A stretch of 64,000 nt of DNA from assembly GCA_013215095.1 (NCBI GenBank), contig JABSPM010000013.1, positions 1-64,000 on the forward strand. Direction: 5' to 3'. The stretch is from Flavobacteriaceae bacterium (GTDB lineage Bacteria; Bacteroidota; Bacteroidia; Flavobacteriales; Flavobacteriaceae). Each line of letters begins with the position of its first letter. Positions within the stretch are counted from its first letter, which is position 1. Shown here one piece after another: positions 10,665 through 20,547 of this stretch. The position numbers were made by a program, and so were the translations under genes. Below the pieces are notes generated by a model. The model ran no database searches, had not been told where the DNA came from, and saw only the letters and a list, made by a program, of their open reading frames with translations.

Positions 10665-11120
10665 ACCATTAATATAGATTATTATCTATTAAGTTTGCAA
10701 ATATACAATATAAGTAGAGTTTTATTGCTAATCATAACATTATATTAGTAAATAACTTCATAAGTTTTACCTATCGCTGTTAAATTATATTACAATATAA
10801 CCTAAATATAACGCGCCGAAACTAAGGTTGAACCCATGTGAAAAAATATTATGATTACTTTTTTGGTTACCTATTAAAGGCAGCACTATAATTATAGGAA
10901 ATTAACTTGAGTTAGCTTTTTTGAAAATATTGATTTTATAGAATCTTACAGACCATAACCGAAGACAACCCAATTTTTATAAAATCTATGTTGCCAACGG
11001 TTAAGCTGTAGATTTGAGGAGATCAAATATAATATTATAATTTTATAAAAGTAGGATAAAATGCATTTTTTTAAGTTAATGTGTTATTTTTTTTTAATAT
11101 TAACATTTAAGTATTGATTG
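10665..11120. other. Intergenic region
   Basis: About 455 bp of AT-rich sequence upstream of the HesB/IscA-like gene. Apart from the TATATTTG box at 10698-10705 (minus) I see no gene or RNA. Confidence 0.5.
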
Positions 11121-11636
11121 TCAGTTTGTTATGATGTATTTTTTTTCGTTAAATGTCGCGGTAATTTTGTGTTTGAACGCGTAGAGAACTAGGCCAATCT
11201 TGCTTTTGACATTCAATTTCACAAATAAGTTGGCACGATACTTGTCGACGGTTTTTATAGAGATATTCATAATATCAGCGATTTAGCTATAGGTGTACTC
11301 CTTGTAATGGCATACCAATTCTAGAAAGCGAAACTCTTTGTTATTGAGCTCAGCTTTTGAAGGTGATTGATTGAGGCTTTGGGTGAAAGAACGTATAATA
11401 CGGAGGGTTTCGGTAAAGTTGGCATAACCGAGTTTTGTAATGTTGTCTATTGTAGTTTTTAGCTCTTGCGCCGTACATGTTTTATGCAACAAACCACGTG
11501 CACCATAGTGATAAGCTTTGTTAATAACGTCTTCTTTGAGGTTTTGCGTTAATATCAAAAATTTGTAATCTGGATATTGAGGTGTTACTTGTTTTAGAAC
11601 TTCTATACCATCAAGCATTGGCATTGAGGTATTTTA
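11121..11636 (-). pseudogene. LuxR-family response regulator, 5'-truncated with an in-frame stop
   Basis: Reading the minus strand from about 11636 gives TSMPMLDGIEVLKQ, the middle of a receiver domain just after the missing phospho-acceptor region. It continues through the conserved KT...ARGLLHKT end of the receiver and into the output domain (LNNKEFRFLELVCHYKEYTYS). A TAA at 11283-11285 interrupts the HTH, but the same frame continues IADIMNISIKTVDKYRANLF, a clear LuxR HTH, to a TGA at 11121. So the N-terminal half is deleted and one nonsense codon splits the HTH. The gene is dead unless readthrough occurs. Confidence 0.8.
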
Positions 11637-12101
11637 GAATTCCAATTACTGAAATTGATAGCGTTTCAATCGAAATTTACAATAAGGTTTCGCCGTCTGT
11701 TGGTGCTTTAAGCTTCCCGTTTAAATATCGTTTTAATGACAGAAGTTATGAGCCTTCATTTAACATGAATTTAGTTGGAGGTGTAAAGTGGAATCCATGG
11801 TACTCAGATAAGCATACATTTTCTATACTAGGTGGTATTGGTGCATCTTCTGTAAAACTCACTTCTGATAACACAAAGGACTCGGCAAGTTTAGAATTAG
11901 AAATAGATGCGGCTGCTGTAAGTTTTTTGTTAAATATAGTGTATCAATTTAAACCTTTGCAAATTGGTGTATTATTATGGTATAGATAATAATTTATATA
12001 CTTGGACGCATCAAGGAAAGCCATGGTTAAGTTTGGCTATTGGAGTTGATATTTTCAAAACATCAAAGACGGCTGAGCCAAATGGTAATAAGGATGATTA
12101 G
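11626..12101 (+). pseudogene. Outer-membrane beta-barrel protein, 5'-truncated and frameshifted
   Basis: From about 11626 the plus strand encodes barrel-like strands (FNMNLVGGVKWNPWYSDKH, FSILGGIGASSVKL) up to a stop at 11989. Just before that stop, a shift to another frame gives GIDNNLYTWTHQGKPWLSLA and continues to TAG at 12099-12101, the typical end of flavobacterial OMP barrels. The N-terminus, including any signal peptide, is missing where the sequence meets the broken response regulator. Confidence 0.7.
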
Positions 12102-12187
12102 CTGTAAATGGGAGTTGTCAATTAATCATAAGCGCTTTTAAAATGTTCTAATTGTTACAATATCGAAGAAGTTTCATTGGAATAAAT

Positions 12188-12195
12188 TACCTTTG
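12188..12195 (+). promoter_or_regulatory. Possible -7 box of thiL (leaderless arrangement)
   Basis: TACCTTTG matches the Bacteroidota -7 consensus TAnnTTTG and ends only 4 bp before the preferred ATG at 12200. No TTG is found at the ideal -33 spacing, so this is tentative. Confidence 0.35.
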
Positions 12196-12199
12196 TAAC

Positions 12200-13249
12200 A
12201 TGATTGAAGATAAGAATCCACAAAGGACACCATTGGGCAGTTTGGGAGAGTTTGGTTTGATAAACCATTTAACACAAAGCTTTAAGATTACCCAAAATAC
12301 AACTGTAAAAGGTATTGGAGATGATGCTGCTATAATTAAGGCAAATGATGGTAATCATATTGTGGTTACTACAGATTTGTTGGTAGAAGGTGTGCATTTT
12401 GATTTGTCCTATATGCCTTTAAAGCATCTGGGCTATAAAGCGGTAATGGTTAACTTATCTGATGTTTATGCAATGAATGCAGAAGCTACACAGATTACAG
12501 TTTCTATTGCAGTATCTAATCGTTTTCCTTTAGAAGCTTTAGAAGAATTGTATGCCGGAATTGAAACTGCTGCAGAGATATATAATGTAGATTTGATTGG
12601 AGGCGACACGACCTCATCTACAACAGGATTACTTATTTCGGTTACGGCGATAGGAACGGCAAAACCAGAACTTATTGTAAAAAGAGATGGAGCGAAACCA
12701 AATGACTTATTAGTGGTTACTGGAGATTTGGGTGGTGCTTACCTTGGCTTACAGGTCTTGGAGAGAGAAAAACAAGTGTATAAAGTTAATCCAAATAGCC
12801 AACCCGATTTGGAGCAATACAATTATATTATTGAAAGGCAGCTTAAGCCAGAAGCGCGTAAAGATATTGTGAAATTACTGGCGGATTTAGATGTAAAACC
12901 AACAGCCATGATTGATATTAGTGATGGTTTGTCATCAGAAATTATACATTTGTGCAAGCAGAGTAAGGTGGGTTGTGATATATATGAAAATAAAATCCCT
13001 TTAGATCCTCAAGTAATTTCTACTAGTGAGGAGTTTAATATGGATAGCACAACAATAGCCTTAAATGGTGGAGAAGACTATGAGTTGTTAATGACTATTT
13101 CTCAATCCGATTTCCCAAAGATTAAGGGCAATCCAAATTTAACGGTTATAGGATATATTAAAGAATATTACGCTGGGATGCATTTAATTACAAGAGCTGA
13201 AGAAAGCATTCCTATAACAGCGCAAGGCTGGAATTCAATTAGCGATTGA
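12200..13249 (+). CDS. thiL: Thiamine-monophosphate kinase
   Basis: 349 residues from the ATG at 12200. An upstream in-frame TTG at 12152 would add 16 residues unlike the family, while MIEDKNPQRTPLGSLGEFGL is the typical start. ThiL phosphorylates thiamine monophosphate to the active cofactor thiamine diphosphate. AIR-synthase-fold motifs are visible: GIGDDAAII, VTTDLLVEGVHFDL, LIGGDTTSS, VTGDLGGAYLGL, DISDGLSSE and NGGEDYELL. The 3' end overlaps the convergent small gene by 11 bp. Confidence 0.95.
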   Translation: MIEDKNPQRTPLGSLGEFGLINHLTQSFKITQNTTVKGIGDDAAIIKANDGNHIVVTTDLLVEGVHFDLSYMPLKHLGYKAVMVNLSDVYAMNAEATQITVSIAVSNRFPLEALEELYAGIETAAEIYNVDLIGGDTTSSTTGLLISVTAIGTAKPELIVKRDGAKPNDLLVVTGDLGGAYLGLQVLEREKQVYKVNPNSQPDLEQYNYIIERQLKPEARKDIVKLLADLDVKPTAMIDISDGLSSEIIHLCKQSKVGCDIYENKIPLDPQVISTSEEFNMDSTTIALNGGEDYELLMTISQSDFPKIKGNPNLTVIGYIKEYYAGMHLITRAEESIPITAQGWNSISD

Positions 13250-13463
13250 GAATAGGTTTTCGTCGTTGCGCGCGTTTGTAGTGGATCTTTTCTAATAATG
13301 CATTAATTTCTTGGTATTTTGGTGTGAGAGGAGTAAGTTTGCCATTACCATTTGTTGTCACTTTTTGTTTGCAATGTTTGCAAGAATATTCTTTGACATG
13401 ATAAGTCACACGTTTTGTTATGCGATAATCATGCCCAAAAATAGAACAGTATAAATGTTTCAT
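13239..13463 (-). CDS. Small conserved hypothetical protein with zinc-ribbon-like cysteines
   Basis: 74 residues, basic. The N-terminal CSIFGHDY and a central CKHCKQK could together form a small zinc-binding knuckle; the C-terminus is Lys/Arg-rich. The organisation C-x3-GH...C-x2-C recalls DUF1660-like small proteins, but I assign no function. It converges on thiL with an 11-bp overlap of the coding ends. Confidence 0.65.
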   Translation of the reverse strand: MKHLYCSIFGHDYRITKRVTYHVKEYSCKHCKQKVTTNGNGKLTPLTPKYQEINALLEKIHYKRAQRRKPILNR

Positions 13464-13834
13464 TTTCGATCGTATTTACTATTAATTTTAGGGATGCGTG
13501 CGCACTTAAAATAGCATAAAGAAAGGAAATAATTGATTTCGAGTGGTGTAAATCGATTAAAACGCTGTTTTTTTCTATAAACGTATTATTTGTGAAGTAT
13601 AAGGACGTCTCTGAATGTGGTTAATTTCCCTGCGAATTAAAGTTAATAATTATATTCATCCTTATTATTTAGAATTTTTGCTCTTTAGAGGTGTTACTAG
13701 GATGCTTCTTAAGAGGAAACATGTCTTATCATTAGATCCCAAATATACACTATAAATATATTTTAGAGTTTATAGATGTTTCATGTTAACCTTTAAGGTG
13801 TACAAAACAGTACAATAGTAACTGCAAAATAGAA
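13464..13834. other. Intergenic region
   Basis: About 370 bp between two minus-strand genes. No ORF, repeat copy or terminator with a clear T-tract was recognised. Confidence 0.5.
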
Positions 13835-14620
13835 TTAAAGGTTTTCTATAAAATGGATTAGGTTAGAAGAAAATAATTTAAAATCTTCTATATGACTCAT
13901 GTGTCCATCGGGTAATTCTACGACTTCAACTTCAGTATTTTGAGTTTGTGCTATCAAGCTAGAATAGTCAAGTATTGGATCTTTTTTACCTAATACCATC
14001 ATTTTTTTGTATGGAGAAAAGTGTAAGAGCACTTCACGATCTGGTCTTATTTTCATGCCTTCCAAAGCGGCAACAATACCTTGTAAAGGTGTTTTAAGCG
14101 CTTCTTTTTTTGTTGTGTTAACTTTATTACGAAACAAGGATCTGTTTTTTGGGCGAAACAAATTGGTTATAGACATCCTTATAAATGCGGTATGATTTTG
14201 TTTTACAAGTGCAATAGCACGCGATCTGTTTAGTTGTTTTTCTGGGGTGTCTGCACGAGCAGTGGAATTCATTAGTACCAATCCTTTTACATAATCTGGG
14301 TGAACATCAGCTAACGCTAAACTTACATAGCCTCCCATGGAGTGGCCTACCAAAGTCACACGTCTAAGTTTAAGGTGTTTTATAACAGCCATAACTGTTT
14401 CTGCCATCAATTCCATCGTATGTATATAGCCCATGCACTCTGTTTTACCATGCCCTAGTAAGTCGATGGATACAATTCTGTATTTGTCTTGTAGCAAAGG
14501 AATAAGGTCCTCCCACATCCTGTGGTTTTCTAAAAACCCATGAAGTAAAACAATAGCATTACCTTTGCCAATATCTTTGAAATGTATTGCTGTGTTTTTA
14601 TAAGTGATAAAATATGACAT
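13835..14620 (-). CDS. Alpha/beta hydrolase
   Basis: 261 residues with the alpha/beta-hydrolase fold: oxyanion region VLLHGFLENHRMWED (~24-38), nucleophile elbow GHSMGG (Ser ~94), acid near LGKKDPILD and the catalytic His in PDGHMSHIED near the end. There is no signal peptide, so it is cytoplasmic. Substrate cannot be inferred; the closest themes are MhpC/YbfF-like esterases. It is divergent from brnQ, and a TATATTTG -7-like box on the minus strand (14645-14652) lies 24 bp upstream of the start. Confidence 0.88.
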   Translation of the reverse strand: MSYFITYKNTAIHFKDIGKGNAIVLLHGFLENHRMWEDLIPLLQDKYRIVSIDLLGHGKTECMGYIHTMELMAETVMAVIKHLKLRRVTLVGHSMGGYVSLALADVHPDYVKGLVLMNSTARADTPEKQLNRSRAIALVKQNHTAFIRMSITNLFRPKNRSLFRNKVNTTKKEALKTPLQGIVAALEGMKIRPDREVLLHFSPYKKMMVLGKKDPILDYSSLIAQTQNTEVEVVELPDGHMSHIEDFKLFSSNLIHFIENL

Positions 14621-14662
14621 GATTTAAGAATCAATTATATTGCACAAATATACTTCTGAACT

Positions 14663-15958
14663 ATGAATAAAACTAAGGAAACATTTCTAATAAGTTTTGC
14701 TTTATTTTCTTTGTTTTTTGGGGCTGGTAATTTGTTGCTGCCGCCTTTACTTGGGTATAACTCTGGAAGTGATTGGTGGATCGTTGCTATTGGTTTTACC
14801 CTCACCGCTGTAGTAATTCCTATTTTTGGGATTTTTGCACACGCAAGATTACAGGGTAATATATTAGATTTTGGCAATAAGGTATCTCCAAGGTTTAGTG
14901 TTGTGTATGGAGTGCTGATATATGTTATTTCTATTGCAATACCTTCGCCAAGAACCGCAGCAGCTACACATGAAATTGCAATATATCCAGTCTTTGAAAC
15001 AGCGCCATTTTTTACAAGTATAGTTTATTTTTCCTTGGTATTGGTGTTTGTGTTAAACCGAGCAAAATTATTAAATCTTGTTGCTAAGTTCTTGACACCT
15101 TTATTGGGTCTTATTTTAGTCCTCATTATCGGTATAGGTTTGCTTTCTAATGAAGCACTTCTTACAGATGGGCGACTTAAAATTCCCTTGGTTGAGGGAC
15201 TTTTGGAAGGTTATCAAACTTTTGATGCAATAGGAGCCGTTGTGGTTGGAGCGGTAGTAATTATTTCATTAAACTTTAATCCAACAACGACCTACAAAGA
15301 AAAGAGGATACTCATTAGAAAATCGGGTTTTATAGCAGGATTGGTGTTGTTTATTATGTATGCAGGATTGATGGCTTTAGGAGCATATTATGGAGCTCAA
15401 GTAGAAGTTGATTTAGATTTGAGCAGTGAGATGCAGCGCGCAATAGTGTTGCGAGGTATTAGCACTGCTGCTTTAGGTGGTTTTGGTAATGCCGTATTAA
15501 GTGTGTTAATTGCTTTAGCATGTTTTACAACAGCTGTTGGTATTATTGCAGGAGCAGCAGATTTTTTTAAAGGTTTATGTAAAAATTCTCAAACCGTTTA
15601 TACAATAACAGCAATTATTGCTTGTGTGTTTGGAGTTGTAGTTGGGCAGTTCAACTTTCATTATATCATTATAATTGCGCTTCCAATTTTAATGTTTATT
15701 TATCCTATTACGATTGTTTTAATTTTGCTCAATGTATTACCCGAACAATTAGTTTCATCTTTGGTCTTTAAGTGGGTTGTTCTCACAACGTTTATATTTA
15801 GTTTACCCGATGTGTTTAGTTTTCTTATTAGTTCTAAAAAACTAGAAGCTCTTAAAAGCGTTATTCTATATTCAGAATTCCATTTGGGGTGGGTGTTGCC
15901 ATCAATATGTGTTTTTATAGTAGTGAATACGTTTCAGAAATTTTCGAAGAAACACTAA
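14663..15958 (+). CDS. brnQ: Branched-chain amino acid transport system II carrier protein
   Basis: 431 residues with about 12 hydrophobic segments. The N-terminal FGAGNLLLPPLLGYNSG matches the LIVCS (BrnQ) family signature, and PSPRTAAATHEIA in TM3 is also typical. It imports leucine, isoleucine and valine driven by Na+ or H+ symport. It is transcribed alone and divergent from the hydrolase. A bidirectional terminator-like hairpin lies between it and aminopeptidase P. Confidence 0.93.
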   Translation: MNKTKETFLISFALFSLFFGAGNLLLPPLLGYNSGSDWWIVAIGFTLTAVVIPIFGIFAHARLQGNILDFGNKVSPRFSVVYGVLIYVISIAIPSPRTAAATHEIAIYPVFETAPFFTSIVYFSLVLVFVLNRAKLLNLVAKFLTPLLGLILVLIIGIGLLSNEALLTDGRLKIPLVEGLLEGYQTFDAIGAVVVGAVVIISLNFNPTTTYKEKRILIRKSGFIAGLVLFIMYAGLMALGAYYGAQVEVDLDLSSEMQRAIVLRGISTAALGGFGNAVLSVLIALACFTTAVGIIAGAADFFKGLCKNSQTVYTITAIIACVFGVVVGQFNFHYIIIIALPILMFIYPITIVLILLNVLPEQLVSSLVFKWVVLTTFIFSLPDVFSFLISSKKLEALKSVILYSEFHLGWVLPSICVFIVVNTFQKFSKKH

Positions 15959-16086
15959 AATAGTTTCATATCATCATGCAAAATGACAACGTAATATTAC
16001 TTCCTTTTTTAAACATACTGTAATTTAGGAGTAGAGATGGTATTACATACGTGTTAATGTCTTATAGTACAGCGCAAGCTTGTTGT

Positions 16087-16117
16087 AAAAAAAGCAAGCC
16101 AATTAGCCTGCTTTTTT
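16087..16117. terminator. Bidirectional terminator between brnQ and aminopeptidase P
   Basis: Nine-base arms AAAAAAGCA and TGCTTTTTT (16087-16117), extended by GC-rich inner pairs with one mismatch around a short loop. A-run on one side and T-run on the other suit termination from both convergent genes. Confidence 0.7.
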
Positions 16118-16137
16118 AATTGTGACAACTCAAAATA

Positions 16138-17430
16138 TTAGTTGTTCATTAGCGCTTCAATATGATCAGCTTCAATCGGGATATCGCGCATTAAATTAAA
16201 CGGTTCTCCAGTTTCTTGGATAACAACATCATCCTCTAATCGAATTCCCATCTGTTCTTCGGGAATATAAATCCCAGGTTCTACCGTAAAGGCCATTCCT
16301 GCTTTCATTGGTGTTTTTAAAGCACCATAATCATGTGTATCTAAACCAATATGATGCGATGTTCCATGCATAAAGTATTTTTTATATGCTGGCCAATTGG
16401 GATCTTCATTTTGAATGTCGGCTTTATCAATTAGACCTAAGCCTAATAATTCTGAGGTCATTATATGTCCAACTTCTTTGTGGTATTCTGCCCAAAGCGT
16501 TCCAGGAATCAATAATTGGGTGGCTTCCTTTTTTACGCGATTTACAGCATTATATACAGCACGTTGCCTGTCTGTAAAACGACCGTTTACAGGAATAGTT
16601 CTAGACATGTCGCTAGAATAATTGGCATACTCTGCACCAACGTCCATTAATAGCATATCACCATCTTTACATTCTTGATTGTTTTCTATATAATGTAAAA
16701 CACAAGCATTAAAACCAGAGCCAATAATAGGCGTATAAGCAAATCCTTTTGAACGACTTCTTAAGAATTCATGCATGTATTCGGCTTCAATTTCAAACTC
16801 CATTACGCCAGGTTTTACAAAGTTTAGGATGCGACGGAATCCTTTATTAGTAATATCGCAAGCGTGCTGCATTAAATCTATTTCTTCGGTTTCCTTTACA
16901 CCCCTTATTTCTTGTAGGATTGGAAAGCTTTTTGCCCAACGATGAGCAGGAAATTGCGCTTTTACCATTTTAATAAAGCGATCTTCGCGGGTTTCCATTT
17001 CAACAGATTGACGATAATGTTCATTTGTATTAAAGTAAATGGTGTCTGCCTCAGTCATGACATCAAAAAAGACTTTATCAAAGTCGTTCAGCCAATACAC
17101 CGTTTGAATACCCGAAGTTGCCGTGGCTTGTGATTTGTTTAATTTCTCACCTTCCCATATAGCAATATGCTCATTAGTTTCTCTAACAAATAAAATTTCT
17201 TTGTGTTTTGGGTCAATTGCATCCGGAAACAATAGCAAAATACTTTCTTCTTGATCCACGCCACTCAAATAAAAAATATCTCTATGTTGATGAAATGGTA
17301 AATGCGTATCTGCCCCTGTTGTATAAACATCGTTTGAGTTAAATACGGCAATAGATTTAGGTGCCATTTGAGCTTTGAATTTCGCTCTATTTTTTATAAA
17401 TAGCGTATTGCTTATTGGATGGTACTTCAT
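16138..17430 (-). CDS. Xaa-Pro aminopeptidase (aminopeptidase P family)
   Basis: 430 residues: N-terminal AMP_N domain (~5-130) and C-terminal pita-bread M24 peptidase (~170-425). Dinuclear metal ligands are visible: Asp pair in MDVGAEYANYSSDMSRT, His in GTSHHIGLD, Glu in TVEPGIYIP and Glu in GIRLEDDVV. It removes N-terminal residues preceding proline. A decayed paralogue sits at 42883-44164 beside the hydroxyproline catabolic genes. This copy is intact and cytosolic. Confidence 0.95.
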   Translation of the reverse strand: MKYHPISNTLFIKNRAKFKAQMAPKSIAVFNSNDVYTTGADTHLPFHQHRDIFYLSGVDQEESILLLFPDAIDPKHKEILFVRETNEHIAIWEGEKLNKSQATATSGIQTVYWLNDFDKVFFDVMTEADTIYFNTNEHYRQSVEMETREDRFIKMVKAQFPAHRWAKSFPILQEIRGVKETEEIDLMQHACDITNKGFRRILNFVKPGVMEFEIEAEYMHEFLRSRSKGFAYTPIIGSGFNACVLHYIENNQECKDGDMLLMDVGAEYANYSSDMSRTIPVNGRFTDRQRAVYNAVNRVKKEATQLLIPGTLWAEYHKEVGHIMTSELLGLGLIDKADIQNEDPNWPAYKKYFMHGTSHHIGLDTHDYGALKTPMKAGMAFTVEPGIYIPEEQMGIRLEDDVVIQETGEPFNLMRDIPIEADHIEALMNN

Positions 17431-17595
17431 GAGAATAAGTTGTTGTAATTAAACAAAATTTAGTTTCCTCAAAATTAGAAATTTTATAGCTAACTATGTT
17501 AAAATCTAATTTTTTATTCGCAAGTTTTGACCATTAAGGAAGTTTTGAGTATTTTGAGTGTTTTTGAACTAAATAACTGACTAAGTAAAAACATC

Positions 17596-20433
17596 ATGAA
17601 GATTTATATACAATTTATGCTATTGTTGTTGGTAGCACAATTCACTTTTTCTCAACAGCCTGCAACTTCTGGAGATGCAGTAAAACAAGCGTTGCTACAA
17701 AAACGTAAAATGATGACGAATGCTTTGGTGAAAAATGTTGCTTTTGAAAACATAGGACCAAGTATTATGAGTGGTAGGGTTGTAGATCTCGCCGTAAACC
17801 CTGAGAATCCAACCGAATTTTATGTGGCATACGCTTCAGGAGGTGTATGGCATACGGTAAATAATGGTACTACTTTTGAACCAATATTAGATAATTCAGA
17901 CACACAAAATGTTGGAGATATCGCCGTAGATTGGAACAACAGAACGATTTGGGTAGGAACAGGAGAAAATAATTCGTCACGTTCTTCTTATGCTGGAATA
18001 GGATTATTGAAATCTTCAGATAATGGAGCAAATTGGGAAAATGTAGGACTTATAGATTCGCATCATATTGGTAGGATTTTAATCAATCCAAATCAGCCAA
18101 ATGAAGTGGTGGTAGGTGTTACAGGACATTTGTACTCTCCAAATAAAGTGCGTGGAATTTATAAAACTATAGATGGAGGAAAAACTTGGAGTCAAAAACT
18201 GTTTGTAGATGAGCTTAGCGGAATCATAGATGTACAACATGCACCAGATAACTTTAATGTCATGTTTGCCGCCTCATGGACCAAAGATCGTAAATCTTGG
18301 AATTTTAAAGGCAGCGGAAATAATTCAGCAATTTATAAAAGTACAGATGCGGGAGAAACATGGATTAAAGTTTCTACTAAGGCGAGTGGCTTCCCAACTG
18401 GTAAAGGCGTAGGTCGTATTGGTTTAGCGATGTATAATGAGAACATCATCTATGCGGTACATGATAATCAGTTTAGAAGACCATCGGATAAAAAAGATCT
18501 TAAAAAAGAGGGTTTAACAAAAGAAGACTTTAAAACTATGAGTGTCGATGTTTTTTTGAACTTAGAAAACAAAAAGTTAAACACTTTTTTAAAACGCAAT
18601 GGTTTTCAAGAAGAATATCGTGCGGCAAATGTAAAATCATTGGTTAAAAATGGTAGTGTAAAACCGGTAGATTTGGCGGCTTACCTTGAAGATGCTAATT
18701 CAATGTTATTTGATACACCGGTAGTTGGAGCTGAGGTTTATAAGAGCATAGATGGTGGCGTAACTTGGAAAAAAACACATGAGGAGTATTTGGATGGGAT
18801 ATATTATAGTTATGGGTATTACTTTGGGCATATTTATGTATCTCCAAAACACCAAGATCATATTTATATTTATGGTGTTCCAATTTTAAAATCTAAAGAT
18901 GGCGGAAAAACCTTTACCTCAATTTCTGCGGAAAATGTGCATGCAGATCACCATATACTTTGGATTAATCCAGATAATCCAAATCATTTAATTAATGGAA
19001 ATGATGGCGGTGTAAATATTACCTATGATGATGGCGAAAATTGGATTAAGAATAATTCGCCTTCCGTAGGACAATTTTATGCCATTTATGTGGATGATGA
19101 GACGCCATATAATGTGTATGGTGGTCTACAGGATAATGGTGTTTGGGTAGGGTCTCATAAGGCTAAAGAAAATAAAGCTTGGCATCAAAATGGACAATAT
19201 CCTTGGGAATTATTAATGGGAGGAGATGGCATGCAAGTGGTTACAGATAAAAGGGATGCCAGTATTGTTTATACAGGTTACCAATTTGGAAATTATTTTA
19301 GAATAAACCGAGAAACTGGAGAAAAAAAACCATTCAATATCAAGCATAAGTTGGGAGAGACACCCTATCGTTTCAATTGGCAAACACCAATTATATTGTC
19401 TCCGCATAATCAGGATATCGTATATTTTGGAGGTAATAAATTAATGCGTTCTATGAATCAAGGTGAAGATTGGGAAACTATAAGTACAGATTTAACTAAG
19501 GGCGGAAAAAAAGGAAATGTAGCTTATGGGACGTTAACTAGTATTTCTGAATCGCCATTTCAGTTTGGATTAATTGTTACAGGAAGTGATGATGGCTATG
19601 TCAATGTTACTAAAGATGGAGGTGCGACTTGGCGTCGAGTATCTCATACCTTACCTCAAGATCTTTGGGTAAGCCGTGTGATTGCATCTCAGCATAATAA
19701 AGAACGTATATATGTTACACTCAATGGATACCGTTGGGATGATTTTGAAACATATGTTTATAAGAGTGAAGACTATGGTGCAACTTGGTCTTCACTAAAG
19801 GGTAATTTGCCGTTAGCTCCAGTGAATGTGATTAGAGAAGACCCAGCGAATGAAAATGTATTGTATTTAGGAACCGATAATGGCGCCTATGTCTCTTTTA
19901 ATAAAGGAGACTCATGGGAAGCGTTTAGTAAAGGCTTGCCTAATGTTGCTGTTCATGATATTGTAATTCAGGCAAAAACAAGCGACTTATTATTAGGAAC
20001 GCATGGAAGAAGTATTTATAAAACGAATATAAAAGCTTTGCAGTCGAATGCCATTAATAGTGCAGAGTCCATTGTAATGTTTGATTTAGATAAGATAGCT
20101 TATTCTTGGAGATGGGGGAACTCTTGGAATCAATGGATGGAAGCAAATGAACCTGTTGTCATGATTCCGTTTTATTCAAATAGAAATGAAAAGCAAGATA
20201 TAGCGGTTTTATCCGAATCAGAAAAGTTGTTAAATACCATAACTGTAGATGTTTCAAAAGGATTTAACTATGCGAAGTATGATCTCTCGATAACAGAAAA
20301 AGGTAAGCAGATTCTTAATAAAGAAAATAAAGAATTACATATTTCTAAGGCGAAAAATGGAAAGTATTATTTGCCAAAAGGGAATTACATCATAAGGATT
20401 GGGTCAAAAAAAACAAGCTTAACAATTGAATAA
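17596..20433 (+). CDS. Secreted VPS10/sortilin-like BNR-repeat propeller protein
   Basis: 945 residues with a signal peptide ending ...LVAQFTFSQQ. Many Asp-box/BNR repeats are visible (SSDNGANW, TIDGGKTW, STDAGETW, SIDGGVTW, SKDGGKTF, TKDGGATW, SEDYGATW), predicting large beta-propellers like those of sortilin or xyloglucanase GH74. Often annotated as glycosyl hydrolase, but no catalytic acid can be assigned from sequence alone. No T9SS sorting domain is visible at the C-terminus, unlike the relative at 24891-27437. Single-gene unit upstream of sdhCAB. Confidence 0.88.
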   Translation: MKIYIQFMLLLLVAQFTFSQQPATSGDAVKQALLQKRKMMTNALVKNVAFENIGPSIMSGRVVDLAVNPENPTEFYVAYASGGVWHTVNNGTTFEPILDNSDTQNVGDIAVDWNNRTIWVGTGENNSSRSSYAGIGLLKSSDNGANWENVGLIDSHHIGRILINPNQPNEVVVGVTGHLYSPNKVRGIYKTIDGGKTWSQKLFVDELSGIIDVQHAPDNFNVMFAASWTKDRKSWNFKGSGNNSAIYKSTDAGETWIKVSTKASGFPTGKGVGRIGLAMYNENIIYAVHDNQFRRPSDKKDLKKEGLTKEDFKTMSVDVFLNLENKKLNTFLKRNGFQEEYRAANVKSLVKNGSVKPVDLAAYLEDANSMLFDTPVVGAEVYKSIDGGVTWKKTHEEYLDGIYYSYGYYFGHIYVSPKHQDHIYIYGVPILKSKDGGKTFTSISAENVHADHHILWINPDNPNHLINGNDGGVNITYDDGENWIKNNSPSVGQFYAIYVDDETPYNVYGGLQDNGVWVGSHKAKENKAWHQNGQYPWELLMGGDGMQVVTDKRDASIVYTGYQFGNYFRINRETGEKKPFNIKHKLGETPYRFNWQTPIILSPHNQDIVYFGGNKLMRSMNQGEDWETISTDLTKGGKKGNVAYGTLTSISESPFQFGLIVTGSDDGYVNVTKDGGATWRRVSHTLPQDLWVSRVIASQHNKERIYVTLNGYRWDDFETYVYKSEDYGATWSSLKGNLPLAPVNVIREDPANENVLYLGTDNGAYVSFNKGDSWEAFSKGLPNVAVHDIVIQAKTSDLLLGTHGRSIYKTNIKALQSNAINSAESIVMFDLDKIAYSWRWGNSWNQWMEANEPVVMIPFYSNRNEKQDIAVLSESEKLLNTITVDVSKGFNYAKYDLSITEKGKQILNKENKELHISKAKNGKYYLPKGNYIIRIGSKKTSLTIE

Positions 20434-20489
20434 TTGTTTTTTATAATTATTCTAAATAAGCCAAATAGCCAAAAAACATGTCAAATGTT

Positions 20490-20521
20490 TTGGTTTGAAG
20501 CTAAGCCCTGAATTATTTTTG
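20490..20521 (+). promoter_or_regulatory. Putative promoter of sdhCAB
   Basis: TTG (20490-20492), 21-bp spacer, then TATTTTTG (20514-20521), fitting the Bacteroidota -33/-7 pattern. The sdhC ATG lies 26 bp further on. Confidence 0.5.
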
Positions 20522-20547
20522 TAACAATTATAAAATTACGATTAACT

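Noticed and set aside
12152-12199. TTG start adding 16 residues to thiL
   Set aside because: The extra residues are not family-like and the -7-type box lies inside them; ATG at 12200 is preferred.
20469-20493. Hairpin CCAAAAAACAT/ATGTTTTGG after the first BNR gene as a terminator
   Set aside because: No T-run follows and the stem has a bulge; it overlaps the proposed sdh promoter.
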